This document shows positions 19,416-32,885 of a stretch of DNA of 64,000 bases, piece after piece. Location of the stretch: assembly GCA_019918135.1 (NCBI GenBank), contig WBZZ01004651.1, positions 55,001 through 119,000 of the forward strand. The letters run 5' to 3'. The position numbers and the translations under genes were made by a program. Origin of the DNA: Paulinella micropora (taxonomy: Eukaryota; Cercozoa; Imbricatea; Euglyphida; Paulinellidae). A model generated the notes under the pieces. That model did no database searches. It was not told where the DNA came from and saw only the letters and a program-made list of their open reading frames with translations. Within the stretch, counting starts at the first letter, position 1, and each line of letters opens with the position of its first letter.

Positions 19416-21421
19416 TTTGCCCCTTTTCTTGCTGCCCCCAAACTCCACGAGCACCGAACACCAGTGTCCGACACCGTAGCCTCACACTGCTTACTATTTG
19501 GAACATGGCAACTATCCTGTCGTACTGGTTTGCAGTGGAGATTGAGGGGTGGGCCACCTACCTCACGTAGGTGTATGGGATGGAGCCCTTTCACGAGTAT
19601 TTTTACGTAGCCTGCCCTGGTACGTCTGAGTGCCCATTTCTCTTCCAGAGGGATAATCTGGTTAAGAGGAGTAGGGTCGCCAGCCATATCAAGAGAGGTC
19701 AAAAAATTATTCTCGTGAAGGGGTGGGATAGTGGGGCGAGTGTATGTGGAGGCGTTTTGAATAGGTGATGTATGTTTGTCTTCATCTCCCCCTCGCACAC
19801 CACCCTCTTGCACACCCTCACCTCTGTCTACTGGGCCTGGTGGCACAAATGCGCGTGGCAAAAGCGGTGTGTGGGGTGTAGGTGAGGGGAGGTTCTTGTG
19901 TGTTTCGTTGCCTCCCTCTTCTCCCTCTCCTTCTTTTCTCATCATCATGATAGCCATATGATGAATGTATCCCACCTCTCCCTCGTCTTCTGACTCTGAG
20001 TCTGACCCAGAAGAAGGCTCAAACTTATCTTGTAAGCTTGGGTCTTCTTCTTCGTCACTCTCAGAAGAGGAAGAAGAGGAAGGGGAAGGGGATTCAGCAT
20101 TCAAGCTTATCATCTTCTTCTTTTTAATGAAATCAGATGCTTTCAGCTTTCTTCTTTCCTTGCTGCTCTCCTTCTCCTTCTTCTTCTTCTTCTTCTTCCT
20201 TGTCTCCTCTCTCTTATCCTGTCTGTCTGCCTTCTCAGACTGTCTGTCCTTATCCTTCTCTCTTACACTTCCTTTGTCAGACACTCTCGCTCGTCTTCTA
20301 ATAGGACATTTCAATGGACCATGTCCATCTTTAGGACAGTCAGTTAGTTGACATTTGACAAGACAAAAGGCAATCCTGTGGTCGGGGGAGAGACAGTTCC
20401 AACACACGCCTTCCTCTCCCCCTTCCTGAATACTAGCTCGTGTCTGAGGTAGTTTGAGGTTCCTTCTGCTCTTAGTTGCCCCTACCAAGTTGATAGTGAT
20501 AGGGTCAGACTTTGAGCTTCCGGAACCGTATAGCTTACGTAACTTGCCCTGAGAGACATGACCTTGAGCTAGTTGTTCTATAACTTTTAGGAACTCTTCC
20601 AGGTTAGGTCTCTGATCAGGTAACGAAGCTTGCCAAGTGTTCTGATGGTACCTTTTGAAAGGTTGCATGTGTTTAAGCTTCCTCATGATCATATCTGTCT
20701 TCATGATCTCAGGAATCTTACCCATCAGCTTTTCTTGCTTCTTCAACAGGGTAGTGAAGTTAGCTAACCACGCACTTACCTCACTGGGTTCCTTTGGGTA
20801 TGAATGATAGACTGCTTCTTGGTCCTCTTCAAACTTTATGAGGTCAAGGCCCCCATAATGTTTCTTGAGGGCCAAGAAGCAGGCTACCCCATCGGTTCCC
20901 CCCTGTCTCATAATTGCCATCACTTTTCTGTCATGAGCGCAAGATTGAAGTAAGAAAGCATAGAGGAGCCTATTCAATCTTGCTTTCTTTTCTTTTTTCT
21001 CTTACTCGTAATACTGCTCGCTGAATCTTAATGCAAATAGCGGTTGGGGCTTGTTCCTCCCAGCTGCCTTTGGCATCTCAGATTTTTGATCAGTCGGAAT
21101 GATGGTTAGCGGTTCAGCAGATGCATCTCTCTCCTCTTCCTTAACCTTAGCTGCTGCTTCTTCTTGTTCTCCTATTCCTTCTTCTTCCTCTCCTTTAGGT
21201 GATTTAAAGGGTGCGTTGATAGGAGAATCAGGAGGGATGTAGATAGATAGTGGTTTGGCTAAGGCATGAGTCTGGAAACCTGGTATTAATGATAGGATTT
21301 CTGGGTGCATGACACCTATTATAGATATAAAGGTGTATTCCCACAGCTCCCATTCTCTCCCAGGATCATACTTAGGCGTTTCCAGCCTCATTTTGACTAA
21401 GTCAGAGTTATTAGATGCCAT
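19416..21421 (-). mobile_element. Copia fossil 1: gag region
   Basis: On the - strand, ORFs from 21421 encode a Copia-type gag: an N-terminal segment, a UBN2-like helical domain (CFLALKKHYGGLD), a zinc knuckle CWNCLSPDHRIAFC (about 20,375-20,415), then Lys-rich and Ser/Asp/Glu-rich low complexity. The 3' side is cut by the right end of the TIR element at 19,415. It is broken, with few interruptions in the part that remains. No pol of this copy is seen in the window. Confidence 0.8.
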
Positions 21422-22145
21422 ATTAGCGTTTCAAAGGGCGGAAGGTAGGAGAAACCTCGACTACCAAATTTGCTTTTACTATTTCTAGTGAAGCTAGATT
21501 AGGAAGTATTTGTTCTTAGTGAACAGTTCGATTAAAATTAGGTGGCAGCCTTCCGCACGTTCCACCCCAGGTGCTTGTTGGCAGCCTTCCGCACGTTCCA
21601 ACAGTTCACCTGATTTGGTGACAGCCTTCCTCACGTCACCAGTTCGTTTTTTTTTTCCTGTGGTAGCCTTCTACACACCACGAAAAACGCTGAAAAATAA
21701 AATAAGTGAATAAAGTTTATCAGGCTTTACTATCACGCTTCAAGGCTTCATAACCTGTTAGACTACTGTACTAAACCGGAGTCAAATCTAAGTTGAGTAG
21801 ATCGTCTGCAAGTTAAACTTTAATGAACGCGCCAAGGCAAAGAGCGGGAACGTATTAAGCCGGGCAAACGTAATGGCTCTAACGACATGCATTACATATG
21901 CCGGCCCGTACTGTCCACCGAATTAATATATTGTATTAATATGATCTAACAGTAACTGCCTCTTGTTGTGTCTGCTTTGACACTGGGCCCGGGGGTATAT
22001 AAATGTAGCACATATTTACCTATCTGCGCCTACTCGGTTACAGCCCGGCTGAGACTCACAGACAGACAGAGGAATTTCACTCTGGCTGGGATTTATTCCC
22101 TGCGTGCGAAAATAGAAGAGTAAACTTGAGTAAAAACTTGAGTAT
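21422..22145 (-). other. Leader/LTR-like region upstream of Copia 1 gag
   Basis: No ORF. It contains three ~20-30-bp repeats with GTGCGGAAGGCTGCCA on the - strand (21,540-21,640) and TATATAAAT at 21,993 on +. Its middle part (21,745-21,890) resembles 22,190-22,345 loosely (AACCTGTTAGAC ... GTAATGGCTCTAACGAC), as if two related LTRs lay side by side. Boundaries are not certain. Confidence 0.4.
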
Positions 22146-22690
22146 GTTTAACACAATATTAATAAGATCATTCTGTCCGGTACGGTATTCAGTCCGATTA
22201 TAACCTGTTAGACCAATATAACTCAATATAAAGGTCTGGAACTCACTACTAACAGCATCTGCAGTATTAATAACAAAGCTTTAACAACGCGCAGAACCAA
22301 CAAAGAGCGCAGAGTAATATGACTGACAGGATATAAGTAATGGCCCTAACGACCTTAAGAAGTTGAACAGAATAAAAGGTATTAGAAGCCGGTTTAACGT
22401 CTCCCAGGCGTCCCCGGTTGACTAGCTAACCAGCCGCGAGTCCACACGTCCTTTAATAGGTTATTCAATCAATACAGACAAAGCCCGCCAAACAAACGAA
22501 ACAGTTGATGCAGGTCACTAAGTCATAAAATGAAAGGTATCCATACAGTGCATATTGGCATTGGGGCCACCAATGCCACCCACACCAGTAAATATCTCTT
22601 TTTACACACTATGAACTATCAATATTAACTAACATACGTACCGGTTGTGTTAATCACATCACCTAACTAACTAACTTCCTAAGCTCCCCC
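22146..22690 (-). repeat. Probable 3' LTR of Copia fossil 2
   Basis: On the - strand a polypurine stretch AAGGGGGAGCTT (about 22,685-22,697) follows the RNase H region, as in the other Copia copies. LTR-like sequence extends from there to about 22,146, where TTGTGTTAAACA mirrors TGATTAACACAA near its start. No second copy is seen, so the limits are inferred. Confidence 0.45.
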
Positions 22691-25306
22691 TTGATGGCAT
22701 TAATACCAACTACTTACACAAAAGTCTTCCTTCATAAGCCTCAATGATCACGGTTGCAAAATCCTTCCCGTCATCTTCGCATACTTCGTCCCCGCTGCCG
22801 CTGTGTATTGGCATCGCCGTAGTTGTCGGCGGAACCGATCTTCTCCGACAACGCCTTTCCAGCCAGGATCATTGCGTTGACGTAGGCATAGCGCAGATCA
22901 ATTTGATCCAACTTCTGGCGGTAAATGTTGGTGATTGCCAGATCAATGGCCCCATTGTTGTCTTCAAACACCACAGGTGGTTTACCCCACCCTTGTTTGG
23001 CCAAGTCTTTGGCCACTCTCCCCCCTGCAATTCCGTTGATGAAATTCGCGATCTTTTCCTGTCCGTGCAGGCACGCGTCCAACGCGTAGATCTCAGCCTC
23101 GCAGGTCGATTCCTCCGGAGGAGCTTCCATACGCACGTGACCCTCCGGTATCTTTTCCTCTGGAGGCGGTAATGTTCCCATCGCCTCCGCGATCAACGCA
23201 GGTTGCTTAGCCAGCAGCTTCTCCCGCCGTTCCTTGCTCCGCGGTCCACGTGGCTTCGGCAATTCCAAGGTGATGGTGCGCTTCATGCACACCGGGTTCA
23301 CTGAAGCCCCTAGCAGGAAGTTTATCACTGCTAATCGCGCGCGTCGATCCCCCCAGTCTCCCTTCCAATTCGCGTCTGGGTATGACGTAAGGCGCGTGCT
23401 CTCCTTCTGGTAGAAACGAACTCCACGCTTGGCAGTTCCCTGGAGATACCGCATCACTTGTTCCGCCTCCTGAAAGGGGAACTCCTCAGGCTTGGATGTG
23501 AAACGCGCCATCTCCCCCACCGGCCCAAGCGTTTCATGCCGAGTCACTCGAACCCAGATCAAAATTCCACAAATGTGGTGAGAACTCTTCCATCACGCTG
23601 GGAACTCCTTCCCGGCACCCGGGCATCAACCAAGGTGAATCCACCGCTGCTAGGTCTTTGGTCTTGAGACGCTCGCTGGCCTCCCGTATGAACGTCTCCT
23701 GGAACAACTTGATGGTTCGGCCCAACTCCGGATGCCGGCCGTCCTCGATGTCAATTCCAACCACACCAATAGGCGGTTCACTTTTGAACACCTTGAAGCG
23801 GCTTTCCCCGGCCGCCTTAAACTCTTCCTTCGCTTCTTCGCTGCTGAAGCCCATCATGATATCGTCCACATGGACAAACCCTAGGTCGGGCTTATCTTGC
23901 CCCGAACGCCACCGGAAGAAGAAACACGGGAACGCTTTGTGCTGCTCGATCCTTGCGCCACCATAAAAGGCACCATCACTTGTATCCACCACTTCCTCCC
24001 GGCATCCGGTCGCCCATACAGCGCCCTTACCATTTCCCATACGTACCCCTCCTCCTCAAAACCGAACGGTGGTACCAGGTAGGTAGGTCGCATTCCCGCT
24101 TCTTCCACCTCGGCCTCTATGTTAGGCCGTACCCACATCGAATTTGCCCAATACGAGGTCGTAGAACGTCACCAGCAGGAAGAAGCCAAGTATAGTCATG
24201 GTACAGGGGGTTGGGAATGTACGTTGCCCATAATGTTCTCCTTGCACCATGGAGTACCCCTTTGCCACCAGTCTGCTCGTACTTTAACACCTTTCCTCCC
24301 GACTCCTTCGTCGCATCGGCGCAGCGCCCACGGCGCAAGTCACGCGCCGGTACCGACTCCCTCTTGCGCCTCCGGAAACATCCTTGTGGTCACAGAGTAG
24401 CTATCTCCTGGGCTCGCGCATCCTCGAACTTCCCGGAAGCGGCAGCTTCCTTCTCCGCCACCGGACGAGTAAATGTAGCTGTCAGTGCCCGTTCACGTAC
24501 TTCCCACTTGAGGATTTCCGTGTCCAGCATTCTCTCATCTTCAATTTCTGTTTCCTCGCCTTCAAAGCGGACAAAATGAGCTGGCTGCAGCTTTTTGCCT
24601 TTGTGAATGGGATCACACTCCCCTTCCACGGCACCCTTCCGAGTCTTACTTTTCCATTCCGGGCCGTAGGTCTTCTTGGCCCAATTCCACCCCCACTCCT
24701 TTGCCGGCACTTCCACACCCATGCCACGAGTCACCTCCCGCTGTTCGTCCGTTGACTCTTCCAGCTCCGGCTGTCTCAGCGTTCCTTCTTCTTCCTTTTC
24801 CTCCTTGACCACGACTACGCGATCGTTGTCTTCCGCCCCTTCTGGCTCAACGAATAGCTCCTCCAAGTCATCGCTGATCTGAGAGCCTAGAGCCTCATCC
24901 ACCTTCAGTCCGGCGGCCTTCCATATCTGAACGATGATGGCCATGCGGGTTGATCTTCGTCAAAGTTGATTACATACCGCCAACGCTTGATCTTCCCCTG
25001 GACCAGCACTACGTGCGCTGAGGTCTCCAGGTCTAGCCCCATCCAAGCTGCCGGCAACGAGCGATCTTCCTCCTTACGCAACCCATGGTACTTTTTGTCC
25101 AGCACCACGTGACATAGACACCCAAAGGTGTGCAACAGCGATAGCCACTCCACGTCCTTTACTGACAACAAAATTTTGCAAGTAAGTAAACTGTTTGCTT
25201 GCTTTATCAAATGTAAAATGTGATTTCTTTGTGCTTTCTTTGTGCAGCATGACCTGTGTCGGGAGCTTCTTATCTCATTCGTCCTGCGCTCATGATTTGT
25301 ATTCAT
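22690..25306 (-). mobile_element. Copia fossil 2: partial pol (integrase C-end, RT, RNase H)
   Basis: Several - strand ORFs in family order: an integrase C-terminal part (LLHTFGCLCHVV), a Pro/Glu-rich linker, RT (PTYLVPPFGFEEEGYVW, LGFVHVDDIMMGF) and RNase H (YPDANWKGDWG, CEAEIYALDAC, VFEDNNGAIDLA). It is broken at about five places and no gag belongs clearly to it. It is a different family from the elements at 27-33 kb and 57-62 kb. Confidence 0.8.
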
Positions 25307-25870
25307 TTCGACTCAGTCTTCAGTGAGCTTTTTAAGCCTGTGTTGCTGCAAGGATACGAACTGTTTTTCTGGCTCTGTTCTTTGGCGATTCGTAGTTCTT
25401 TTGCAACTGGATGCTATTTTACAATTAATTGAGGGGGCCAGACTGAAGCTCTTCTTTTGTAAGGGCGGAACCTTGTGGAACGGGCCTGTCACACCCTACC
25501 ACTCCCCCCTCACCCACATGTAAATTCACTGTTTTCCTTGTGTTAAGTGATGATTTTACTGATGTTAGTGTAGAATTAAATGTAAAAGCAGCGCAGACGA
25601 TAGAAATAACGAAATCCCTAAGTTGTGATCAAGGGACGTTGATTTGAACATGAAAAAATAGTGGAAATATGTGATTTTTACGTACAAAATACCGGTTCCG
25701 GCAGGTAGAAAAAAGCAAAGTCCCAGCAGTTTCCGATTAGTAAAAACATGTTTTTATTTCATTTTCAGATTATTTACACTCCGGAAACCGGTTCTACATC
25801 ATTCCCATGATGCTTTGAAAAAATCAGCTTTTTCCCTTGAAAATTTCGGCAAAAATGACCCCCCCTTGTG
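25307..25870. other. No recognised feature
   Basis: About 560 bp of A/T-richer unique sequence between two oppositely oriented Copia pieces. I see no convincing ORF, repeat or RNA gene. Confidence 0.6.
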
Positions 25871-26480
25871 GGCGAATTTTTTGTTTTAGTAAGGAGTGTC
25901 CGGAGTGCCCGGCGGGCGGAGCCCAAAGCCGCCTCATCGCGCGAACGCGCATGGGACCCGGATGAAGGAGAAGGGTGAAGGTTGGTCGGTGGATACCTCC
26001 ACACTACTGGCAAGACCGCTACTCAACGGTGAGCGATGCCTAATGGCAATGGTGGAGGATACCGTGGGGTACACCAACTTGGAGCTGCTGTTGAACGCAG
26101 AGATGCAACGCCAGTCTCTGGTGGCCAGCAAAGCGTTCCGGATGAGCCGTACCCAGACGGGCAACCGGGTGAAGCAAATACGCGGAGACGGCGCTTACCA
26201 ACGATCTTAAGTGTTTAATGACATGATTGAGACTGCGGGAGTGCGACCGCGGTATGCGGTAAGGAACGACCCTAACAAGCAAGCGTTGGTGGAAGTCTCG
26301 CAGAAGCATATCTGGGCAGGCGCGAGAAAGCTACTAAAGCGAGCGCAACTACCCTATGTGTACTTGGGTTATGCGCTCATGTACGTCGGTTTGCTACATA
26401 ACCTGACACCGCCACCGGGAGGCAAAGAGCCGAGGTTGTTCACCATTGAGGGGGAACGCAATCGTTGGCGCTTGCCGCCG
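25871..26480 (+). mobile_element. Copia integrase fragment, opposite orientation
   Basis: On the + strand the reading frames show a Copia integrase core pattern (MAMVEDTVGYTNLELL, TGNRVKQIRGDGAY, NDPNKQALVEVSQKH). Orientation is opposite to the pol piece at 22.7-25.3 kb. It is a fragment with no LTR and is broken. Confidence 0.65.
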
Positions 26481-26793
26481 CCGCGGGCAGCCCCGCTCCT
26501 GCGACTGGAGGAGCGCTGCTTATGCGACGTGTCACTCGAAGATATGCTGAGCGAATCGGACCGGACTTCTCGTTCCTACGCGACTCCAGCCATTCGTCCA
26601 CCTCCTCTACGTCGATGGACGCGACGAGGCCGACTTGGTTGCTGTTGACCACGACCACGGCCGCGACCGCGGCCGCGGCCACGGCCACGACCACCAGAGT
26701 CCGCGCCCGCTCTACCTACGTACAACATAATGATTACATTACTTAGCCTGACAATCATTACCACTGAACTTGGATCAATGTCATAAAAAGACT
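26440..26793 (-). pseudogene. RGG-repeat sequence, part of a CCCH/RGG gene
   Basis: On the - strand the 3' part of the CCCH/RGG sequence lies directly after an LTR: TTTTTATGACATTGATCC, a 46-nt candidate intron (26,716-26,761), then GRGRGRGRG and a Glu-rich stretch (IDVEEVDEWLESRRNE). It matches the start of the intact copy's 3' side at 33,482-33,568. It is the downstream half of the LTR insertion target. Confidence 0.55.
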
Positions 26794-26797
26794 CTGT

Positions 26798-27085
26798 CAA
26801 TGTAGTAAATAATTCCGGTAGATCGGTTGACAGAGGCCGGGTTGAAACCGGGAGACTTTGGTAGTTCTTGATTCAACAGATTGTGAGATAATTACTGAGT
26901 AAAGTGTTTGCCGCCTAAACTGAGAACGGCAAAACCATAACAGGTGACTGGCTGACAATGCCAAATGCAGTAACAAGCTCAATCAGAAATAATAGGTTTC
27001 CTATCGACATCAATATAATGACGTAACTGTCATATCACGAGTAACTGCTGTCAGGAATTATCCTAACCGTTATTGTAATGTAAAG
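26798..27085 (-). repeat. LTR of Copia fossil 3 (3' LTR)
   Basis: 288 bp, starting CTTTACATTACAATAACGG on the - strand, preceded by a polypurine stretch TTAGGGAGAG and ending TTTACTACATTG. The 5-bp sequence ACAGA (26,793-26,797 on the - strand) follows. A partner LTR lies at 33,099-33,391 in the opposite orientation. By eye the two differ at roughly five percent of positions plus small indels, suggesting moderate age. Confidence 0.8.
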
Positions 27086-30000
27086 CTCTCCCTAATTTCA
27101 GAGGTAGTTACTTATAGAGTCTTTAATGACGTAGAAGTCACAAATATATTCTATTCTTATCACTTAAGTCATAGGACACCTATACTATACTGAGCACAAA
27201 CATAAGCAACCACTGCAATGCTTACTTGGACTGATGTCCAGATAGTCTGTCTGCCCCCTTTTTGAACAAGGACGGGCTCGCGATTTTCTTTGAGAGAACA
27301 TCGGCGCGATTGTCTGCTGACGGGACCCAACGCATCACAACCTCCCCCTTCCTCATCGCCTCAGTCAAATGGTAATGCCTCAGAGCAATGTGACGCAGCT
27401 TCTTTCCAAACACCGATTCCGGCGCAGTACACACCGTAGCCTGATTGTCGACATTGAGAGTCGGCGTCGCCATCAACTCGGCTTTCAATGGATTCTCATC
27501 CGACCAAGGCAAAGCTCGAATCATATTACGCACCGACTCAAGATCGTGCAGCACCTCCGAAGCCGCGTAAGTTTCAATCTCTTGCGTGCCCGTGGCTAAA
27601 TGCTTCTGATTGGAAGCCCTCACCATCACCGGCCCATCTAACAGGAACATCACAGCCCCTGTACGCGAGTACATGCGACTTCCATTTCCCAGGGACGAAT
27701 CTGAGTCCGCCTCCGGCGTACGGTTACCATTCGACGAGAACTTGACACCCCTGTTCTTGACGAACAGGAAATAGCGCAACAGCTGCTCCGCCGCTCGATA
27801 ATCGAACTTGCTTCTGTCGGACTGATGCTCAGCCAGATAACTCAACGGAAGTACCGACTCCGGGCAACTCGCTTTCAGGTAGATGTGACTCCCTACAAGC
27901 TCCTGTGGCGAGTACTCATCTTTGATCCCTCTGGCAACCACGGCGTCTTGGCCGGCATCCACGGACGCCCGTCGTTCCTCTTGAACCTAGCCATCAACGT
28001 CTCGGTGTACTCCCGTTGGTAGATAGATATGGTGTACACACCACCCTTCCTGCTGACCTCAAACGCAAGCGAGAGGAACTGTTTGACCGGGCCTAGATCC
28101 TTTACGTTTCCCACTTCTTATTAAGCTTCTCCATATATTCCTCCCGGCTTGCCTTAGATGCTGCAGCATGAATGTTATCATCGATATGATAAGTCAATCC
28201 CCCTCCCGAACATGACCGGCTCAAGGATGCTCTGCACAAAGCCCATCTTCTTCTGAGTCGGAATCACTCGGTCGTTCCAAAGATGTGGCCTGAGGGCTTT
28301 AGACCGTTGACTCCCCCAAAAGCCTCCCACACCACATTAGGTGGCGTGTAGCCAGCCGGAGGTTGCAGCCAAACCGGTACCCGCAGCTTTACCTGTAGAA
28401 ATGCACTCTCTTCGTCCATCACAAATATATCAAGGTCCTGCAATACCGCAAGAGCACACGTAGACCACACAAACTCAACGCTACACGTCGGTAGATCTAC
28501 TCTATCATACTGCCAAGCCGGTTGTCGGAAACCAATACCAGCAATCCTCGACTTTGTATCCACTACCGGACCCATCGACCGTCTCCCGCTTTTCAAAGTC
28601 GACAAACCTCGTTGGAACCAGTGGCTGCCCCGGAGGCTTCTCCGACACATGACGCTCCACTATAGCACCCAACCTAAGGTGCTTGTCGATGTCCTTGAAC
28701 CTTGAGTCTTTGAATCTGCCTGAGGCTGTAGCCTCGCGATGAGGAACCGGGACCGTTACCAAGTATGCACCCGAACTGGAGTTCGTTGGCTTCGTCGGCT
28801 TCCTGCTCCTGACCCCTGCAACTATGTTGAATGTGTCAATGGTGTTACCCGTCCACACCACTGGCACCCCCCTTGCATCTCTCTTCTGGTCTGCCCCAGC
28901 ACGACCCCGCAATCCTCCCGAACGAGGCAACGGCACGTTGGCAGACACCCCACTCCCACTCCCAGCAGGAGCTCTTGCATCCACCTTGCTGTCACATCCA
29001 CCAGCCGACTTCTCGTCTCCAACGACCACCAGCTTTATGACCCTACCTTCGTCAGTTGGACCATCACGTGAGCACTCACGTGCAGACGGACCGTTTGCCA
29101 CATTTTCCACTACGTCGTTCACTTCCCAGAAGTCATTTTATCACCTTCACCAGTGACCACGTCAAGTAATTTATCGAGTAGTCGCTGCTCACTTGGCGTA
29201 AAAAATGCACCGGGTTTTCGCCATTTTCGCCCTTTTTTTCCCGAATGGTTGTAGCTGTTTGGAAGTGGTGTTGCAACGACAAGGCCATCTTTCCTCGGTA
29301 GAGAGTAGGCCAGCCGTGTACCGTAGGATCCCTGACGACCATGTCTGCCGTAGACACAAGCTTAGCTTCGTAGTAACTCCATACTTTGTAGGCAGATTCC
29401 ACCGTGCTCACCCCCATGAACACCCAGGCAACCCCTTCTCTTGTCCTTTCTTATCACCCTTGTAGTACACGCACAGGCATCCAAATGGCTTCAGGATAGA
29501 GAAGGGTGGTGCTGGTCTTTTGTAGAACATCTCGTGTCTCGTTGTCTTCGCCCCAGCCCTTGCTTGCATGTTGATCATGAAGATAGCATAGTCGACTGCC
29601 AGAGGCAGGAAGTAGACAGGCACACTCCTTGCAGTCAACAACGTAGCTGCCAGCGAGAAAACAATGTGTATACCCGCCTCTGCGTACGCATCCTTGTTGG
29701 GGTCCGCGCGAACGGGTAACTTGGGCTCAATCCCCTCACTTTTGAGGAAATCTTTTACCGCATTTGAGATCCATTCTTTATCCGTTCTAAATTGCTTCAT
29801 CGCATTCCCCGTCTGGGTCTTTGACCACACCTGCACCTCTGCCAGCTGCTTGATTGCGATGTCAGATGCTCTCGTTGGATTCCAATATCCCCTTAGGTAG
29901 CCAGAGACGTTCTCCACAAACAGTAGGCAGTAAGGCGTGTTGCCATACAATGGAAACATTATGCGGCCAGTGCCGTCTGCACTCCAATCCTCGCCAGCCT

Positions 30001-32885
30001 TTGCACATAGCGTCAGTGATGTCCCCTTGAACGATGCGTGCTTAGTAATCTTAGTCGTTGAGCAAGCTGAGCAGTCACACCTCAGGGTAGACGCCTTCCC
30101 TTTCGCAGTTAATCCATTCTGCTTCAGGAACTGACGAGCAATTGTCTCCCTAAAGTGGAAAATGCTATTCAGCTCATCCATATCCACCGTAGTAGTTGGC
30201 CGCATGCTGGTCGACCAAAATGCAGCGTTGCACTGAGGGTACGGTGAGCATGCTTTCCTCTCTCTCCTCCATCCAGGCGGGTTCGCCATGTTAAATCGGT
30301 ATTGACAAGTATCAGCATCGAAGCTCCCATCAAAATCCTTTCGCACGGCTCCACCACAATCCTCTTCTTCGTCGCGAAGAATTCGTCATCCTGCATGACG
30401 ATTGCGTAGCCCATTCGCTGTAGGCGACCGGACGAGAAAAGTGTGCGGTCCAACGTAGGCAGAACATAGGTCTCCCCCATTTCAGCCTCTTGGTGCTCCC
30501 CCTCACCTGTCACGCCCGTAAACGATGTGCTACCCATCGCCACAGTCTTGATGAGTCCGGAGATCCCCCTGACCGCCATCCGTTCCTCTTCCTCAACCTT
30601 GTTTAGGGCATCCTCCACTGGAACCATGTGCTGCGACGACCCGCAGTCAAGGTAGACTTCATACAGGTCCTGCTCCCCCATCCCTTCATCCTCGAACGCC
30701 ATATGAGCTGCAGGCCCGTTGTTATCTCCTCCACCAGAAGACGTATCTCCCCCACTGCCAGGTATCCCATCCACACCACCACTCCCTCCATCTGATTGAC
30801 CAGGCGGCGTGTTTGGTGGTTTCCTCTCTTCCACCACTTCCCCTCCCGTCGCAATAGCCCTTGGTTCTGGGTCCAATCCCACGCCCCTTATCCCTTGCCT
30901 TTCCACGGTGATGATTGTATCCATCTCGTTCCATGGTCCAACACTTCTCCCCCCTTCTACAGGTGGATCACTGGTGCTCACATTGTGACCTGGCCTGCAT
31001 TCGACGTACACCTTGCTTGCCGGTATTTCGCCAGTGCCTCTTTTTTCTCTTCCTCCAGTGACAGTTGTTGGCAGACCCACGGGAAGAAACGTTCTCTGCC
31101 ACGCAATAGGGTACGTTCCGGTTCATTAGCCGCGTGCCTCTTCACATCTTGCAACGCTTCCCAACTCATCTCCATGAATTCGTTGTATTGGTTGGAACAT
31201 CCGAGCCTGCTCATCCTCCTTAGGCTTGACGTGACAGTAACGTAGCAGTCTCTTGTAGGCCAGGTCCGCCTTCACCCTTGTCCTGTCCAACCCATGAGTT
31301 CCCAGTCCTCTCGGCTCCAGCTGACCAACCACCTTTTCCCACGCTTCCTTCCCTTCGTTTTGCGTGTAGTTGCAGAAGTCCTTGTGCGCTCTCCAGTCCA
31401 GCCGCTGGCAGTTGGCGTTGCAATACACCACGGTCTTGCATCTCGAGCACCAACGTGGTTTACTTGAGTCGTACTGCATGCTTCACATTCCGGTGGCATC
31501 ACTGTCTCCTTGTTGCAGGGTTCGTTAGCCTCCAGTCCTGCAGCCCAGTCTTCCCAGTCATCCGGCGTAATCCTGATGTTGTAGTACCATGCCCAGAAGT
31601 GGAGCTCCGGCCGACCCGCATTGTTGAAGACCATTCGGAAGTCGGCAATATTCACTCGCCCATTCCTCGTGTCGTTCTTCCTTTCCTCGTCTGGCGGCCC
31701 CATGTAGAGGAACGGTGTGCTCTTCTGCGCCATAAACGCATTCCCAACCGCTTTTCCCCCCTTCTTAGGCACCACCCGCAGCCCCGATCCATCCGCCGCC
31801 GGAGCTAGGTACTCCTCTTCGCCCACTGTATATCTCGGGACAGGATCAGCCATCGATGCTAGCTTCTGACGTTGTAGATCAAACGTCATACAGGACACGG
31901 CCACGGCGGGAGCGTTCTTCGGGGCACCAGAACCTTTGCGTCCTTGGTCTTTCCCTCCATTTGCTGCGGCATCTCTTTTCGGTTTCTCTTCTTTAGGAAC
32001 TTTCTTGCGGTACCTGTCCTTGAGCGTGGGGCACGACTTGCCAACGTGCTCATGGCCAGGTATGCGACATTTCTCCATGCACCTGAAATACTTATGGTTC
32101 TTTGAGCAGTTGTAGCATTCCAATTTCAGCTTGTCGCTCTTGCCACCCTTGTCCCCTTTCTCATTCCTGCCTTCCTTCGCTTGTCCATTCGCCCACATCG
32201 TTGTCTCCTTTTTAGTAGCCATGCGTTGTGCCTCATTATCGATGACTCTCCGCTCGAAGGCCGCCTCGAAGTCATCCCACTCCAACGATGGATTGGTCAC
32301 TTGCGCGTCCAGAAATGGTTTCAACAGATGTTTTTCTGCGCATTTTGCTAGGGCTGTCTTCACAAACTGCATCTGCAGCGTGACGCTAACCGGCTCGTTG
32401 TGATCCTCCAGGAATTGACAATGAGTCATGAAATCCCTTAGCTGCGCCATCATATCGTCTTTGGCATTAAACTGCCAGTTGCTTACAATGCTGTTCCTCT
32501 TTTGCTTTTGGTGAACCGCGTTGCCTTGGTAGCGTTGACGCAGGATGTTGATGAGTTCCTCCGATCGTAGCGCAGGCTCCCTGACCAAATGTCGGACAAT
32601 CCTCTCCGCCGGCGACCCGTATTCCAACGCTTTGTATAACTACATAAAGATTTGTGCCCTTCTGGCCTATATCTTGCGACGCTGCGGCATGGTCAAATTA
32701 ATACCTTCCCCCGCCGCCGGCGCCGGTCTCACTTCCAAGGCAGCCTTTTGCTCCCTCGTCTTGGCCTCTCTCTTGTTCTCCTTCCGGTCCCCGTAACCTG
32801 CATCCGGTGCTCCCAGCACTCGACCAAGGTCACATCTTTTCCCTCACCTACGCAAACCAGTCGGCCCAGCTTCTACCCTTGACAC
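27086..32885 (-). mobile_element. Copia fossil 3: gag, MYND finger, protease, integrase, RT, RNase H
   Basis: Minus-strand order: gag (to ~32,885) with knuckle CYNCSKNHKYFRC; a conserved segment (NIADFRMVFNNAG); a MYND-type finger (31,360-31,455: CSRCKTVVYCNANCQ...DWRAHKDFC); protease YLDCGSSQHMVP (~30,640); integrase (29,410-30,350); RT (near 28,0-28,5 kb); and RNase H (27,222-27,962: ADSDSSLGNG, LATGTQEIETYAASE, LNVDNQATV). It is broken at about six or more places. The family is the same as the fossil at 56.7-62.8 kb. It is inserted in the CCCH/RGG sequence with a 5-bp target duplication, and has since been rearranged. Confidence 0.85.
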
